From positions 3,224,001-3,288,000 of the forward strand of contig NZ_CP188257.1 in the NCBI RefSeq assembly GCF_049994355.1: DNA of 64,000 nt, written 5' to 3'. A program made the translations under genes and the position numbers. This document shows, piece by piece, positions 1 through 8,211 of this stretch; positions within the stretch are counted from its first letter, which is position 1, and each line of letters opens with the position of its first letter. Below the pieces are notes generated by a model. The model ran no database searches and was not told where the DNA came from. It saw nothing but the letters and a program-made list of their open reading frames with translations. Source of the DNA: Angustibacter sp049994355. Lineage in GTDB: Bacteria > Actinomycetota > Actinomycetes > Actinomycetales > Angustibacteraceae.

Positions 1-2
1 GG

Positions 3-752
3 CCGGACTTCCGGGCTGCGGTGCGCGAAGCGCTCGATGCCGGACCGTTGACGATCGCCGAGCTCGGCGAAGCGGTGGCGAGGAATCGTGCCTACCGACA
101 CCTGAGGCCAGTGTTCGACGAGGGTGCGGGCACGCTGATCAAGCCACTGACCTGGCAAGGAGACATCAGCTTCGCACCACCACGCGACGGTCAGCACACC
201 TTTCAACGCCTCGACCTCAACCCGAGGTGGACAGGTCTGCCTGACCTCGACGACGCAGGTCCGCGCGCCATCACCGCGTACCTGCGGACGTACGGCCCGG
301 CGACGGTCGACCACATCCACTACTGGCTCGGTGACGGCCTGAGCGCGGGCCGCAAACGGATCAACACCTGGCTGTCCGAGCTGCGCGAGCAACTGGTCCC
401 CGTTGACGTCGACGGCACCACGGCATACGTCGTGAAGGTGGACGTCGACTCCCTCCTCGCCGCCCATGCCTCGAACGCGGTGCGATTCCTTCCCGGGCAC
501 GACCAGTGGGTGATGGGACCCGGCACCAAGGATGTCCACGTCACCCCGCAGTCCCGGCGAGGTCTCATGACCCGCAAGGCCAACCCGGTGATCTTCAGCG
601 GTGCCGTCTGCGGAACATGGGCACGCACGGGTGACGACCTCACCGTCGTCTGGCTCGACGGGCGACGACCAGCCGATCACGCCATCGAGCAGGAGGCCGC
701 AAGACTCGGCAGGATCCTCGGCCGCGAGCTGAACCTGACACTTACCTCCTAG
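3..752 (+). CDS. Winged-helix DNA-binding domain protein (HTH_42/AlkZ-like), 5' end missing
   Basis: The reading frame is open to the left edge of the window, so the N-terminus is missing; the first internal GTG is at 21. The C-terminal part carries a segment with the pattern RFLPGHDQWVMGPG, followed by a conserved RGLMTRKANPVIFSGAVCGTWAR stretch. This pattern is typical of the winged-helix family that includes AlkZ/YcaQ DNA glycosylases and many uncharacterised actinobacterial relatives. The preceding part (about residues 80-130) looks like a winged-helix unit. I infer nucleic-acid binding; glycosylase activity cannot be claimed without the missing N-terminal region. No partner gene lies close by on the same strand except the DinB-like gene 70 bases downstream. 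Confidence 0.7.
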   Translation, partial: PDFRAAVREALDAGPLTIAELGEAVARNRAYRHLRPVFDEGAGTLIKPLTWQGDISFAPPRDGQHTFQRLDLNPRWTGLPDLDDAGPRAITAYLRTYGPATVDHIHYWLGDGLSAGRKRINTWLSELREQLVPVDVDGTTAYVVKVDVDSLLAAHASNAVRFLPGHDQWVMGPGTKDVHVTPQSRRGLMTRKANPVIFSGAVCGTWARTGDDLTVVWLDGRRPADHAIEQEAARLGRILGRELNLTLTS

Positions 753-824
753 CCGACCCATCAACGACCCGCGCACCCGGAGCCGACCCACTCTGCCGTC
801 GGTGAGGTTCCATAGACTGGGCGC

Positions 825-1520
825 GTGGCTGAGGGCGAGCAGTTTGTCGAGCGGGACTTGCGCGGCGCGCGGTTCATCGAGTGCGACCTGTCGGACGTGG
901 TGATGCGCGGCGTCGAGATCGCTGGAATGGACATCGATGCCCCCTGGTTGAGCGTGGGCCCGGGATTGCGGGTGAACGGGGTCGACGTGACGCCGTTGGT
1001 CGAACAGGAGCTTGATCGCCGCTTTCCTGGCCGCAGCGAGCGGCGGGCGGAGAGCCCGGCTGGTCTGCGAGAGGCATGGACGACCGTGGACCAGGCGTGG
1101 GACGCGGCGATCGAGCGGGCAGCGGCGCTGCCCGCCGGGTCCGTCGACGTCAGGATCGATGACGAGTGGTCATTCGCGGAGACTCTGCGCCATCTGGTGC
1201 ACGGCATCGACATCTGGCTGGGCAAAAGCGTGCTGGGGCGGGAGGAGGCTGACTTCCATCCCCTCGGTCTCGGGTACGGCAGCAGGGCCTCGGAGGCCGG
1301 GTCCTATGACGACGTCCTGGCCGCACGCGCGGACCGGGCCGCGATGGTGCGCGAGTTCCTGGCCACCGTCACCGACCAGGTGCTCGACGAGGAACGCCGC
1401 AACCCGCACAACCCCGCGAACGCCGAGACAGTGCGCCATTGCCTGCACGTGATCCTCGTAGAGGGTTGGGAACACCTGCGATTCGCGCTGCGTGACCTCG
1501 ACGTGATCGCACACGCATAA
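825..1520 (+). CDS. DinB-like four-helix protein with an N-terminal pentapeptide-repeat segment
   Basis: About 231 residues from a GTG start, with no clear ribosome-binding site in front. The first 30 or so residues show a short pentapeptide-like pattern (DLRGARFIECDLSDVVMRG). The remainder matches DinB_2-type metalloproteins: a long helix with the motif FAETLRHLVHGIDIW and a C-terminal helix with AETVRHCLHVILVEGWEHLRFALRDLD, whose histidines are candidate metal ligands. DinB-fold proteins in Actinomycetota are often thiol transferases or unknown metalloproteins. The joined pentapeptide and DinB architecture recurs in the family, but the substrate is unknown. It converges on the minus-strand flavin-binding protein that ends at 1548. 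Confidence 0.75.
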   Translation: MAEGEQFVERDLRGARFIECDLSDVVMRGVEIAGMDIDAPWLSVGPGLRVNGVDVTPLVEQELDRRFPGRSERRAESPAGLREAWTTVDQAWDAAIERAAALPAGSVDVRIDDEWSFAETLRHLVHGIDIWLGKSVLGREEADFHPLGLGYGSRASEAGSYDDVLAARADRAAMVREFLATVTDQVLDEERRNPHNPANAETVRHCLHVILVEGWEHLRFALRDLDVIAHA

Positions 1521-1547
1521 GCCCGACCGCCGTCTCCGTGGAACGTC

Positions 1548-2042
1548 TTACGGGCGATAGGTCGTCTGCGAGTGCGGGGCCTTGCCGAAGGCGATCACCT
1601 TCGCAGGCGGTACGACGTAAACCCACGGCCGGTTGTCGCCGGCCGTAAAGCCCTCGTCGTCGGCGTCCCACGCCCAATCATCGCCGTACTTGCGCAGCCA
1701 CGCCTCAGCCAGCGGCCGAAGCCGCTCGCGTCCTTTGACTCGCTGCGCGGTCCCCTCAACCACGACATCGGTGCCAGACTTCCAGCCGTTGCTGCCGGTC
1801 GTCACGGCTACGAGCGAGGAGTGTTGAAGGTTGACGTGCTTCTGCTCACCTACTCCGGTGCAGAACGCGAAGTACCCGTCGCTCCAGACACCCACCAAGG
1901 GTGTCACGTGCGGGCGTCCGTCGGACCGCACGGTGGTCAGCCAGTAGAGCTCGGCCTGCTCGAGCAGCGCCTCCACGGACTCCCACGAGGGAGCCGCCGC
2001 CGCGGGGTCGCCGAAGCGGTCGTCGATCTGTCCTGTGGTCAT
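1548..2042 (-). CDS. Pyridoxamine 5'-phosphate oxidase-fold protein (F420/FMN split-barrel)
   Basis: 164 residues. The start is the ATG at 2042, which overlaps the stop codon of the upstream peptidase gene in an ATGA junction, so the two are translationally coupled. The motif YWLTTVRSDGRPHVTPLVGVWSDG followed by a short FAFCTG strand is the standard N-terminal half of split-barrel FMN or F420-dependent oxidoreductases. The C-terminal part contains a conserved RPWVYVVPPAKVIAF strand. In Actinomycetota these enzymes usually use F420 or FMN to reduce small molecules or to oxidise pyridoxamine phosphate. The actual substrate cannot be read from the sequence. Confidence 0.8.
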   Translation of the reverse strand: MTTGQIDDRFGDPAAAAPSWESVEALLEQAELYWLTTVRSDGRPHVTPLVGVWSDGYFAFCTGVGEQKHVNLQHSSLVAVTTGSNGWKSGTDVVVEGTAQRVKGRERLRPLAEAWLRKYGDDWAWDADDEGFTAGDNRPWVYVVPPAKVIAFGKAPHSQTTYRP

Positions 2043-2731
2043 GCCGGTAACGAGGCAATGCCGGTCGGCTGTGACCCGAACGCCTTCCATTGCCCTTCGG
2101 AGACGACATCGACGGAGCCGTCGGTGACTTTGATGGCCGTCTGTTCGTCGATGGCGTAGGCCGGGACGCCGATATCGGCGGCCCAGCGCTCTGCGTTGGC
2201 CAGCGTGTTCATCGGGAAAGCGTCCAGGTGCGGGAAGATCGCGAAGTCCACGACCCCGAGGGTGCGGTCGTCCGGCGCGGACGGCCACTCGACGAAGCTG
2301 CTGCCGATCCGGGGCGTCATTACCATGCTTCCGGCACTGACTCCCACCCAGACCATGTCGGGCAGCGACGGCAGCAAGTCGGCAAGCCCGGACTCCCGCA
2401 TCCAGTGGCACAGGTACGTCGCGTCGCCGCCGTCGACGAGGAGCACGTCGGCGTCCCGGACCCAGGGCACCCACCGCTCCGCGCCGATGGTGGGCAGTGC
2501 GGTGAGCTCGAGGACGCCGAGCGATGCCCAGCCCAGGCCGGAGAGGTGTCGGAAGTCGGGCTCGGCGGCCACTAGGCCGCGAACCGATCCCGGCCCGCAC
2601 ATCGGGTGGCCCCACTGCGCCGTCGGGACGACCAGGGCGTTGCACTCGGCGACCGGCTTGCCGAGAAGCCCCACGAGTGCCGAGTGGATGCTGGGGTTCG
2701 TGACGCCGCCTGACGTCAGCAAGAGCTTCAA
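2039..2731 (-). CDS. Peptidase E-like (family S51) Type 1 glutamine amidotransferase-like protein
   Basis: The likely start is a TTG at 2731, giving MKLLLTSGGVTNPSIHSALV and 230 residues, because a strong GGAGG lies five bases upstream (2737-2741); longer versions lack a ribosome-binding site. The sequence shows the peptidase E pattern: an N-terminal KLLLTSGG strand, VDGGDATYLCHWM, the nucleophile elbow VGVSAGS (Ser132), then a DFAIFPHLD segment supplying the acid/histidine region. Family S51 enzymes include alpha-aspartyl dipeptidases and cyanophycinases; this length suits a dipeptidase. It is the first gene of a two-gene unit with the flavin-type oxidoreductase and ends inside that gene's start codon. 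Cytoplasmic, with no signal peptide. Confidence 0.82.
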   Translation of the reverse strand: MKLLLTSGGVTNPSIHSALVGLLGKPVAECNALVVPTAQWGHPMCGPGSVRGLVAAEPDFRHLSGLGWASLGVLELTALPTIGAERWVPWVRDADVLLVDGGDATYLCHWMRESGLADLLPSLPDMVWVGVSAGSMVMTPRIGSSFVEWPSAPDDRTLGVVDFAIFPHLDAFPMNTLANAERWAADIGVPAYAIDEQTAIKVTDGSVDVVSEGQWKAFGSQPTGIASLPA

Positions 2732-2883
2732 GAGTGCCTCCAAGGTTGCGCGTGGATGTGCCTGTAGACCCTGGACCGTGCCGGGACTCATCGCTGTTCG
2801 GCACGTAGCCGCCGTCAAACGCGGCAGACATCCGGGCGAGGGCAGACCCGGCGTTGCACCCTCGCCGTCGACGCGCCGACTAC

Positions 2884-3147
2884 TCAGTAGTGGTGCCGCA
2901 CCTGGATAATGATCAGCTGGTCGCCGTCGACCGTAGCGCGCACATCAGCGAGGCTCTCGCGCAGACGCTTAGCATTGCGTGGGGAGCTAAGCAGGTACAC
3001 CGTCTCAATCAGCCCGCGGTACTCGTCGGCCGGCACCAGGTAGGCGGTGCCACCCTTGGCCACGATCTCGACGGCCTGCTGGTCGTCGTCGACCTCAGCG
3101 ATGAGCGGGAACAGGCGCTTGCGCGCGTCGCTCGCGGTCACGGACAT
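2884..3147 (-). pseudogene. YefM-type antitoxin fused to the extreme C-terminal tail of a YoeB-type toxin (collapsed toxin-antitoxin pair)
   Basis: 87 residues from an ATG at 3147 with GGAGGTG upstream. Residues 1-68 or so are a clear YefM/Phd antitoxin: MSVTASDARKRLFPLIAEV, then IVAKGGTAYLVPADEYRGLIETVYLLSSP and RLRESLADVRA. The last 15 residues, VDGDQLIIIQVRHHY, do not look like an antitoxin tail. They match the C-terminal end of YoeB/Txe RNases (E. coli YoeB ends VTDDSLLIAACRYHY), including the terminal His-Tyr. The simplest reading is one in-frame deletion that removed the antitoxin tail and about 70 residues of toxin, including the catalytic Glu and Arg. No intact toxin gene follows. The product could still bind DNA through its YefM N-terminus but should be inactive as a toxin. 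Confidence 0.7.
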
Positions 3148-3238
3148 GGCACACACCTCCAGTGGTACGAGATACTGCACCACTCCAGGTACGGCTGGCG
3201 TGACGCAACGCCTCACGCTGATGAGAGACCGTTGCCTG

Positions 3239-4102
3239 CTAGTCCGTTGCCAGTGGTCCCAGCGCGGGCCAGGGTGGCCCCTGGCCGAGCACGTCGAGCA
3301 GGTTCAATCCGTGTCGACGCCCTTGCGGAAACTCGTCATGCACGTCCCAGCGCCAGGCCGCCACCATCGCTATCACGAGCCGACGGCATTCCTGGACCAG
3401 CACCAGATCGGCATCTGGGTACAACCGGGTGACCTCTTCCGGCGCATGGGCAAGATCGAACTCGATTGGGCCCCGGCAACAAGTCTCGAGATCGATGAAC
3501 AGCAGGCCATCCGGCGTGTTCAGCAGGTTTCCCGGATGCGGCTCGCCGTGCAGCAGTTGCTCCGATCTACGTCGGCCGCGAACTGCCTGACGTGCGTCTT
3601 GAATCGTGTCGAGCAGCAGACGCCTGTCGGCGTCACGAAGCTCCGGGGTCTCGTCTCGGCTTGTCAGCAGATCCTCGGCCGCGGCCACTCGTTCCGTGAA
3701 GTGCGGTGCGTCGACCTCGATGCTCCGCATCGCCGCATGGAGGTGATGCATGGCACGGGCGTACATCGGGGGTGCGGCCATGGCAGAGGTTGAGGCGTAG
3801 TGGGTCCAGAAAGTGACCGCGAAGCCATCACGCTCGTACACACCTGGTTCGACGCGCCGATCCAGCGACACGACAGGAGCCGAGACTGCGGCCAACGCCT
3901 CTGCGACCAGGACCTCGAAAGCTGCGACTTCTTGCCCGACCTGCGCAGTTCGGGCGAACACATCACACGGCAGCAAGCGCAAGGCGAGCTTGTTCGAGTT
4001 CTGGATCACGACCGCTTCGCTGACGTGCAGGTCGAGTTCGCGTCCGAGGGAAGACACCGCGGAGGCGGCACGAGCCACGAGCGCCGCCTTCACGAAGTGC
4101 AT
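3239..4102 (-). CDS. Aminoglycoside/choline phosphotransferase-family kinase
   Basis: About 287 residues from ATG 4102; a GTG at 4093 has better spacing from the GAGG upstream and may be the true start. The C-terminal lobe has the phosphotransferase catalytic loop LLHGEPHPGNLLN, followed by LLFIDLETCCRGPIEFDLAH, in which the metal-binding DFE is written DLE. The N-terminal lobe has the pattern VIQNSNKLALRLLP expected for the nucleotide-binding strands. The family covers aminoglycoside, choline, homoserine and macrolide kinases, so the substrate is unknown; chromosomal copies of this kind are not evidence of resistance. It is transcribed away from the small membrane-protein gene at 4269, with the promoters sharing the gap between them. 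Confidence 0.75.
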   Translation of the reverse strand: MHFVKAALVARAASAVSSLGRELDLHVSEAVVIQNSNKLALRLLPCDVFARTAQVGQEVAAFEVLVAEALAAVSAPVVSLDRRVEPGVYERDGFAVTFWTHYASTSAMAAPPMYARAMHHLHAAMRSIEVDAPHFTERVAAAEDLLTSRDETPELRDADRRLLLDTIQDARQAVRGRRRSEQLLHGEPHPGNLLNTPDGLLFIDLETCCRGPIEFDLAHAPEEVTRLYPDADLVLVQECRRLVIAMVAAWRWDVHDEFPQGRRHGLNLLDVLGQGPPWPALGPLATD

Positions 4103-4268
4103 CCTCGCACGTGTCCGCCCTCGGCTCGCGCGGTCAGCCAGCAAGATCCGGGCGGGCGTAGCCGCCCTCACCGGGCATGACTTCGCTATCCGCTGGGCGC
4201 GGCCAGGCGGACATCGGCTTGACTGATGCCACGGCCGCCAAGAGCGCGGCGACTGGCCGGGAGGTGTC

Positions 4269-4661
4269 ATGTCCACCACTACGATCGCAATCCTCGTGCC
4301 CGGCGCGGTGTCGCTGATTGTGGCCCTCGCGAGTATCGGTAGCACCGTATGGCTGACCCGGCATAGCGACGATAGAGCGCAGAGTCAGTGGGACCGTGAT
4401 CAGCGGGCGTCGCGGGTTGTGTGGCTGCGGGACAAGCGCGCTGAGGCGTACGAAGCGTTCCTGACCTGGAACAGCAACCCGTCCGAGGAGGACCGGGTCA
4501 CCAACCAGGCAGCGACCGCGGGCAAGCTCGCGACATGGGGGAGCGAGCGTGTGAACAGACTCTTCCAACGTTGCTGGCAGTTGCCCGCGTCTACAGAGCG
4601 GGACGAGGCGTGGACTCAGCTCACGCAGGCGATCCATGGCGAGCTTGGGTTCGACGACTGA
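4269..4661 (+). CDS. Small single-span membrane protein of unknown function
   Basis: 130 residues from ATG 4269 with a good ribosome-binding site (GGGAGGTG) a few bases upstream. Residues 5-30 form one hydrophobic segment (TIAILVPGAVSLIVALASIGSTVWL), followed by a positively charged, Arg-rich, probably helical stretch (DRDQRASRVVWLRDKRAEAYEAF) and a polar C-terminal domain. The architecture, an N-terminal anchor followed by a soluble helical domain, is common among uncharacterised actinobacterial proteins. I do not recognise a family or function. It converges with the DUF6159-like gene that ends at 4690. Confidence 0.6.
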   Translation: MSTTTIAILVPGAVSLIVALASIGSTVWLTRHSDDRAQSQWDRDQRASRVVWLRDKRAEAYEAFLTWNSNPSEEDRVTNQAATAGKLATWGSERVNRLFQRCWQLPASTERDEAWTQLTQAIHGELGFDD

Positions 4662-4689
4662 CCCGGTCCCCCGACGGCAGCGTGAAGGC

Positions 4690-5526
4690 TCAGAACGCGC
4701 GAGCGGCCAGGGAGGGCTCGATACCCGGGATGGGCGCTCCGGTGGCGTGCCGGTAGAGCACGACGCGCACGTACGTGCCGACGGCGGACACGACCATTCC
4801 CGCGGCCACGAGCCCCAGAGCACCCAGGGATGCGACGAGCACCCCGATGGCGGCGCCCGGTCCGGGCGCGACGGCGAGGAGCCCGAGTCCCGCGGTCAGC
4901 AAGAAGAATCCGGGCACCCACAAGAGCAGACCGAGGCCCCAGAACGGGACGGACGTCTTGGCCACCTTGCCCCAGGTCGCCTTCATCAGTCGACCGGACG
5001 AGCGCAGCGCATCGACCGGGCCGACCTCGTCGACGGCGAGAATCGGAACCACGAAGTAGGTCGCGACCCCCCAGGCCGCCTCTCCGATCAGGCGGGTGAG
5101 GAACCCGGCCAGCCCACCGAGGCGCTCCTGGATCAGGCGCAGCAGCAGGCCAACCGTCGCCAGCACCACGGCCCACTTGAGGATCACCATGCGCCGCGCC
5201 CATGCCGCGGCAAGCGCACTGCGCAGATCCGGGTCGCCGCCGTCGGCCCGTTCGACCGCCGCCGCAGCGAGCGCGACCTGGAAGAACACGGCCACGACGG
5301 TGGTCACCACGGCTACCACGACGACCACGGCGATCGCGCTGACCCGCGGGGAGTCGAAGTCGGTGTCCGGGTCGACCAGACCCAACCCGAAGCCGGCACC
5401 GAAGATGGCCAGCGCGGCCAGGGTGGTGAACGCGGCGGAGAGGACGGGTAGCCACAGCAGCTCGGTGTCCTTGCGGAGCAGCTGCCAGGAGGCGTTGAGC
5501 AGAGCGCGGCCGTTGGCCTTGTTCAC
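4690..5526 (-). CDS. Polytopic membrane protein, DUF6159-like
   Basis: 278 residues. It begins with a short amphipathic segment (ALLNASWQLLRKDTELLWLPVLS), followed by about five or six hydrophobic segments, including AVVVVVAVVTTVVAVFFQVALAAAA, LKWAVVLATVGLLL and two C-terminal spans. Internal conserved pieces such as YFVVPILAVDEVGPVDALRSSGRLMKATWG resemble the DUF6159/glycerophosphoryl-diester-phosphodiesterase membrane-domain type proteins of Actinomycetota. No catalytic residues are apparent. It lies 104 bases downstream of the SPFH gene on the same strand and could be co-transcribed with it, which would fit a shared membrane-organising role, but that is inference. Confidence 0.65.
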   Translation of the reverse strand: MNKANGRALLNASWQLLRKDTELLWLPVLSAAFTTLAALAIFGAGFGLGLVDPDTDFDSPRVSAIAVVVVVAVVTTVVAVFFQVALAAAAVERADGGDPDLRSALAAAWARRMVILKWAVVLATVGLLLRLIQERLGGLAGFLTRLIGEAAWGVATYFVVPILAVDEVGPVDALRSSGRLMKATWGKVAKTSVPFWGLGLLLWVPGFFLLTAGLGLLAVAPGPGAAIGVLVASLGALGLVAAGMVVSAVGTYVRVVLYRHATGAPIPGIEPSLAARAF

Positions 5527-5630
5527 GGGGTTTCTCTTCCTCGGTGTGGTGGCACGCCGGGCTCAGCCTGAGCCAGTCGTGATGATGCGCAGAAGTGGGT
5601 CAAGCTCGGTCACCTGTGGCGGCGGTTGGC

Positions 5631-6746
5631 CTACTTCGACGTGATCGCGAACCCGGAGCCCGGGGCGAACGTCGTCACGTTCGGCGGGATCGCCTTGAGG
5701 GTGTCGATGCTCGCGCAGGCGGGGCAGTCGGCGTATCCGCGCTGGCGCTGCCGGTTGGCCTCTGCGTCGGCGGTGGCGGAGGCGACTCGCGCCTGGGCCT
5801 GGGAGACCAGTGCGAACGCGGACTGGACGTCCGTGATGGCCTTCTGCAGGTCGTCTGGCAGCGTGGTCTTGACGAGGTTGAACCGGACGTCCTGGATGGC
5901 CGGCCCGCCGAGGGTGGCGGTGAGGTTGGCTGTCAGGGCGGTGTTGACGGCGTCTTGCACCTTGGCGATCGTCTCGTTGTTCTTCGCGCCGCCGTTGAGG
6001 TCGACCACGCTCTTCACCTTCGTCGGATCCGCAGCTGCAGCAGCCGCGCTGCCGTTCTGCACGAGGATGCACGCGGCCTGCAGGTCGACGCAGCGCACGC
6101 TGCCGATCTGCTCCCGCAAGGAGTTGGAGATCTCCGGACGGACGACGTTGTCCAGGAAGGCCGACCAGCCGGCGTCCCCCTGCCAGGGGAAGTACTGCTG
6201 GCCGTCCACCGCGCGGTAGGTGCGAGTGCCGAAGCGGTTGTCGAAGTCGTTGAGCGCCTTGGCATCGGTGTTCAGGGTGAAGTAGACGATGCCTTCGACG
6301 CCGACCTCGACGCCGTCGCTCGTCGGCAGGTTCTCCACGTCGACGCCTGACCGGTCGCCGCGCTTGTTGTCGCCGGTGATCGAGTAGTAGCGCTGGGTCG
6401 AGGGGTAGGTGTGCCCGGTGGAGAAGAACCCGGTCCAGGTGCGCGCCGAACCGGGCGACAGCGGGGCTTGGCGGATGTTCCTGTTGTCAAAGGGGCCACC
6501 GTTGCGGATGACGGCCACCTCGCCACCTTCGGTGCGAGTGAAGCCGTCCAGGAGCACCGAACCTGCGACGGCCACCAACAGGAGGCCAGCCAGGACAACG
6601 AGGATGCGCCGTGGACGCCAGAACCGCGACGGCTGCCGGCTGCGCAGGCTGCGATACCTGGACGAGACGGCGGAAGCCGGAGCTGTGGCGTCGCTGCCAC
6701 TGGAGTCAGACGAGGCGGGCTCGGGCGTGGAGTTGGAGCTGGTCAA
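5631..6746 (-). CDS. SPFH/Band 7 (prohibitin-like) membrane protein
   Basis: About 371 residues if translation starts at the TTG at 6746, which has GGAGAG six bases upstream; an in-frame GTG at 6803 lacks a site. After a Ser/Ala-rich cytoplasmic segment and a basic patch there is one membrane span (ILVVLAGLLLVAVAGSVLLDGF). A Band 7 domain follows: EGGEVAVIRNGGPF, the strand pair around GVEVGVEGIVYFTLN, and PEISNSLREQIGS. A helical region with QAQARVASATADAEANRQRQ comes next, and the tail contains a CPAC pair. Bacterial SPFH proteins scaffold membrane microdomains and often act with proteases. No NfeD partner is nearby. Confidence 0.78.
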   Translation of the reverse strand: MTSSNSTPEPASSDSSGSDATAPASAVSSRYRSLRSRQPSRFWRPRRILVVLAGLLLVAVAGSVLLDGFTRTEGGEVAVIRNGGPFDNRNIRQAPLSPGSARTWTGFFSTGHTYPSTQRYYSITGDNKRGDRSGVDVENLPTSDGVEVGVEGIVYFTLNTDAKALNDFDNRFGTRTYRAVDGQQYFPWQGDAGWSAFLDNVVRPEISNSLREQIGSVRCVDLQAACILVQNGSAAAAAADPTKVKSVVDLNGGAKNNETIAKVQDAVNTALTANLTATLGGPAIQDVRFNLVKTTLPDDLQKAITDVQSAFALVSQAQARVASATADAEANRQRQRGYADCPACASIDTLKAIPPNVTTFAPGSGFAITSK

Positions 6747-7001
6747 CGGGGTCTCTCCGGAATTCGTGTTCAGGGCTGGTCGGCTTGCGGAGGTCCGACG
6801 CACGGAGCGTCGCTACCGTTCCGCGTCTCCTTGAGTCAGCCCGCCGACCCTCGGGCTGTCCGGGCCGGCTCTGTCGCGGCATTGGTGCCGCCACTTCAAC
6901 GCCTCAATATCGTCCTGACGCCGGGGCTCCTTGAATGTGGCGCCGGTCACTCGCTGGTCCACCGGAGCATGCGCGCTGGAGAGGCCTTGTTCGGCAACGC
7001 G

Positions 7002-7526
7002 TCAGATAGAGCGTAGGTAGCGGTTAGTTACCCAGTCCTGGATGGTCGAACTGACCGGAGGCGCGAGCCTGGCCAACTTTGAGGCTGGGCGGGAGAAGGC
7101 GGTGACGGCGAACGTGACGGTGTCGTCCTCGGCCAAGCTCACCGTGAACGCTTCTTCACCGCTCTCGGGATGTCCGGCCAGGGTGCCGTATGCGAATCCT
7201 TGGCGTCTTGCCTCGTCGATCAGGTAGATCACTCGCACGGGTGCGGCGATGGCAACAGGTCGCCGACCGAGGAGCAACAGGGCGGGCTCGTCAGCCGTCA
7301 CGACCGAGGCGGGGCTGCGAACCTGGAGGCCGGCTCGCCGGTGCACCTGCCACGACAGCAGGGCAGTGGCTGCGGATTCGAACCTGGTGTGACCGTGCCC
7401 GATGTCCCGGGACCGCTGAAAGTGTCGATAGCCGGCTGGCAGTTTCTCCGCTGTCGCCCCGACTTCGTCATAGTTGAACTCAGCCAGCCGAAGTTCGCTC
7501 AAGTCCGTCGACCATCCCACAGACAC
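7002..7526 (-). CDS. DUF1990 family protein
   Basis: About 174 residues from a GTG near 7526, which is the usual family length; the frame stays open upstream to 7793 but that extension has no family resemblance. Diagnostic features are YDEVGATAEKLPAGYRHFQRSRDIGHGHTRFESAATALLSWQVHRRAGLQV at the N-terminus (pattern: GATxxxLPxGYRH, then IGHG and LxxWxxHRxAGLxV), and GTLAGHPESGEEAFTVSLAEDDTVTF near the C-terminus, the conserved Gly-His-Pro and Glu-Glu. Function of the family is unknown. It stands alone on this strand. The start is uncertain because no clear ribosome-binding site is present. Confidence 0.75.
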   Translation of the reverse strand: MSVGWSTDLSELRLAEFNYDEVGATAEKLPAGYRHFQRSRDIGHGHTRFESAATALLSWQVHRRAGLQVRSPASVVTADEPALLLLGRRPVAIAAPVRVIYLIDEARRQGFAYGTLAGHPESGEEAFTVSLAEDDTVTFAVTAFSRPASKLARLAPPVSSTIQDWVTNRYLRSI

Positions 7527-8211
7527 ATGCTGTCCGACGATCCGACCGAACTGGCAGGCACCGGCGACCGTGATCGCGCTCAACGCGGCTAGATCCGGAA
7601 GTCTACGGCCGGCTTCCCTCCCTTTGAGCCAGTCGGCGGTAGCAGCGGCGCTGGTCGAGCTCGACTCCTGATCGTGGCGACTCAGATGGCAAACCGCTGG
7701 ACCGCTGGGTGTGTGTCGATCTCTTGGAATCGCACCTCGAACGAGCCCCGCGCGAAACCAGCCGCCGATCCAGGCACCTCCGATGCGCAGCAAACCGGCG
7801 GCCTCCTGCGAGGCTGCATTTCCATCCGATCATCGGCTACTTGTTCACTTGCGGTATGGCCTGACTCTGGCGAGGTCCAGGCGTTCGGTCCGTGGCTCTC
7901 ACATCGGCGGCCCGCCTTGTGGGCTGGAGCCCTCATCTGGCCCAGCGCGGGCCGGGCGTCGCTCCACAGGAGTCGCGAGGGGCTCAAGAGGTTGCTCAGC
8001 TCGAAGCGGCGGTTCCCTCCTGGCACGGCAACCAAGTTCAGGGTCGAGGCGAGGAGGTCAATCTTGCGGAACGGCTGAGCGGCCGCCCGCTCGACAAGCT
8101 CAGATGCTCTGCTTCGGTGTTTCTGCTCTGAAATCGGCCATCTGCGCCCGATGATGCAGATACATATCAGCGGCCCGGTCACCGGACTCGCCTTCGAACG
8201 GGAGACACCCG
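7527..8211. other. Region without a recognisable gene
   Basis: About 685 bases between the DUF1990 gene and the lipoprotein gene. Several frames stay open on both strands for 100-160 codons, but none shows a family motif, a supported start or actinobacterial codon usage. The composition is mixed and may include decayed coding sequence. The last 60 bases should hold the promoter for the lipoprotein gene. Confidence 0.5.

Noticed and set aside
3047..3793. A plus-strand frame overlapping the phosphotransferase gene
   Set aside because: The minus strand in this interval carries the HGExHPGN and DLE phosphotransferase motifs, and the plus frame has no recognisable pattern.
4616..5644. Several overlapping frames on both strands over the DUF6159-like gene
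   Set aside because: They are Arg-, Gly- and Ala-rich shadows without hydrophobic pattern or motif, whereas the minus-strand frame at 4690-5526 has a coherent membrane profile.
7682..8182. Open frames on both strands in the gap between DUF1990 and the lipoprotein gene
   Set aside because: No family motif, no ribosome site and mixed codon use. Kept only as an unassigned region.
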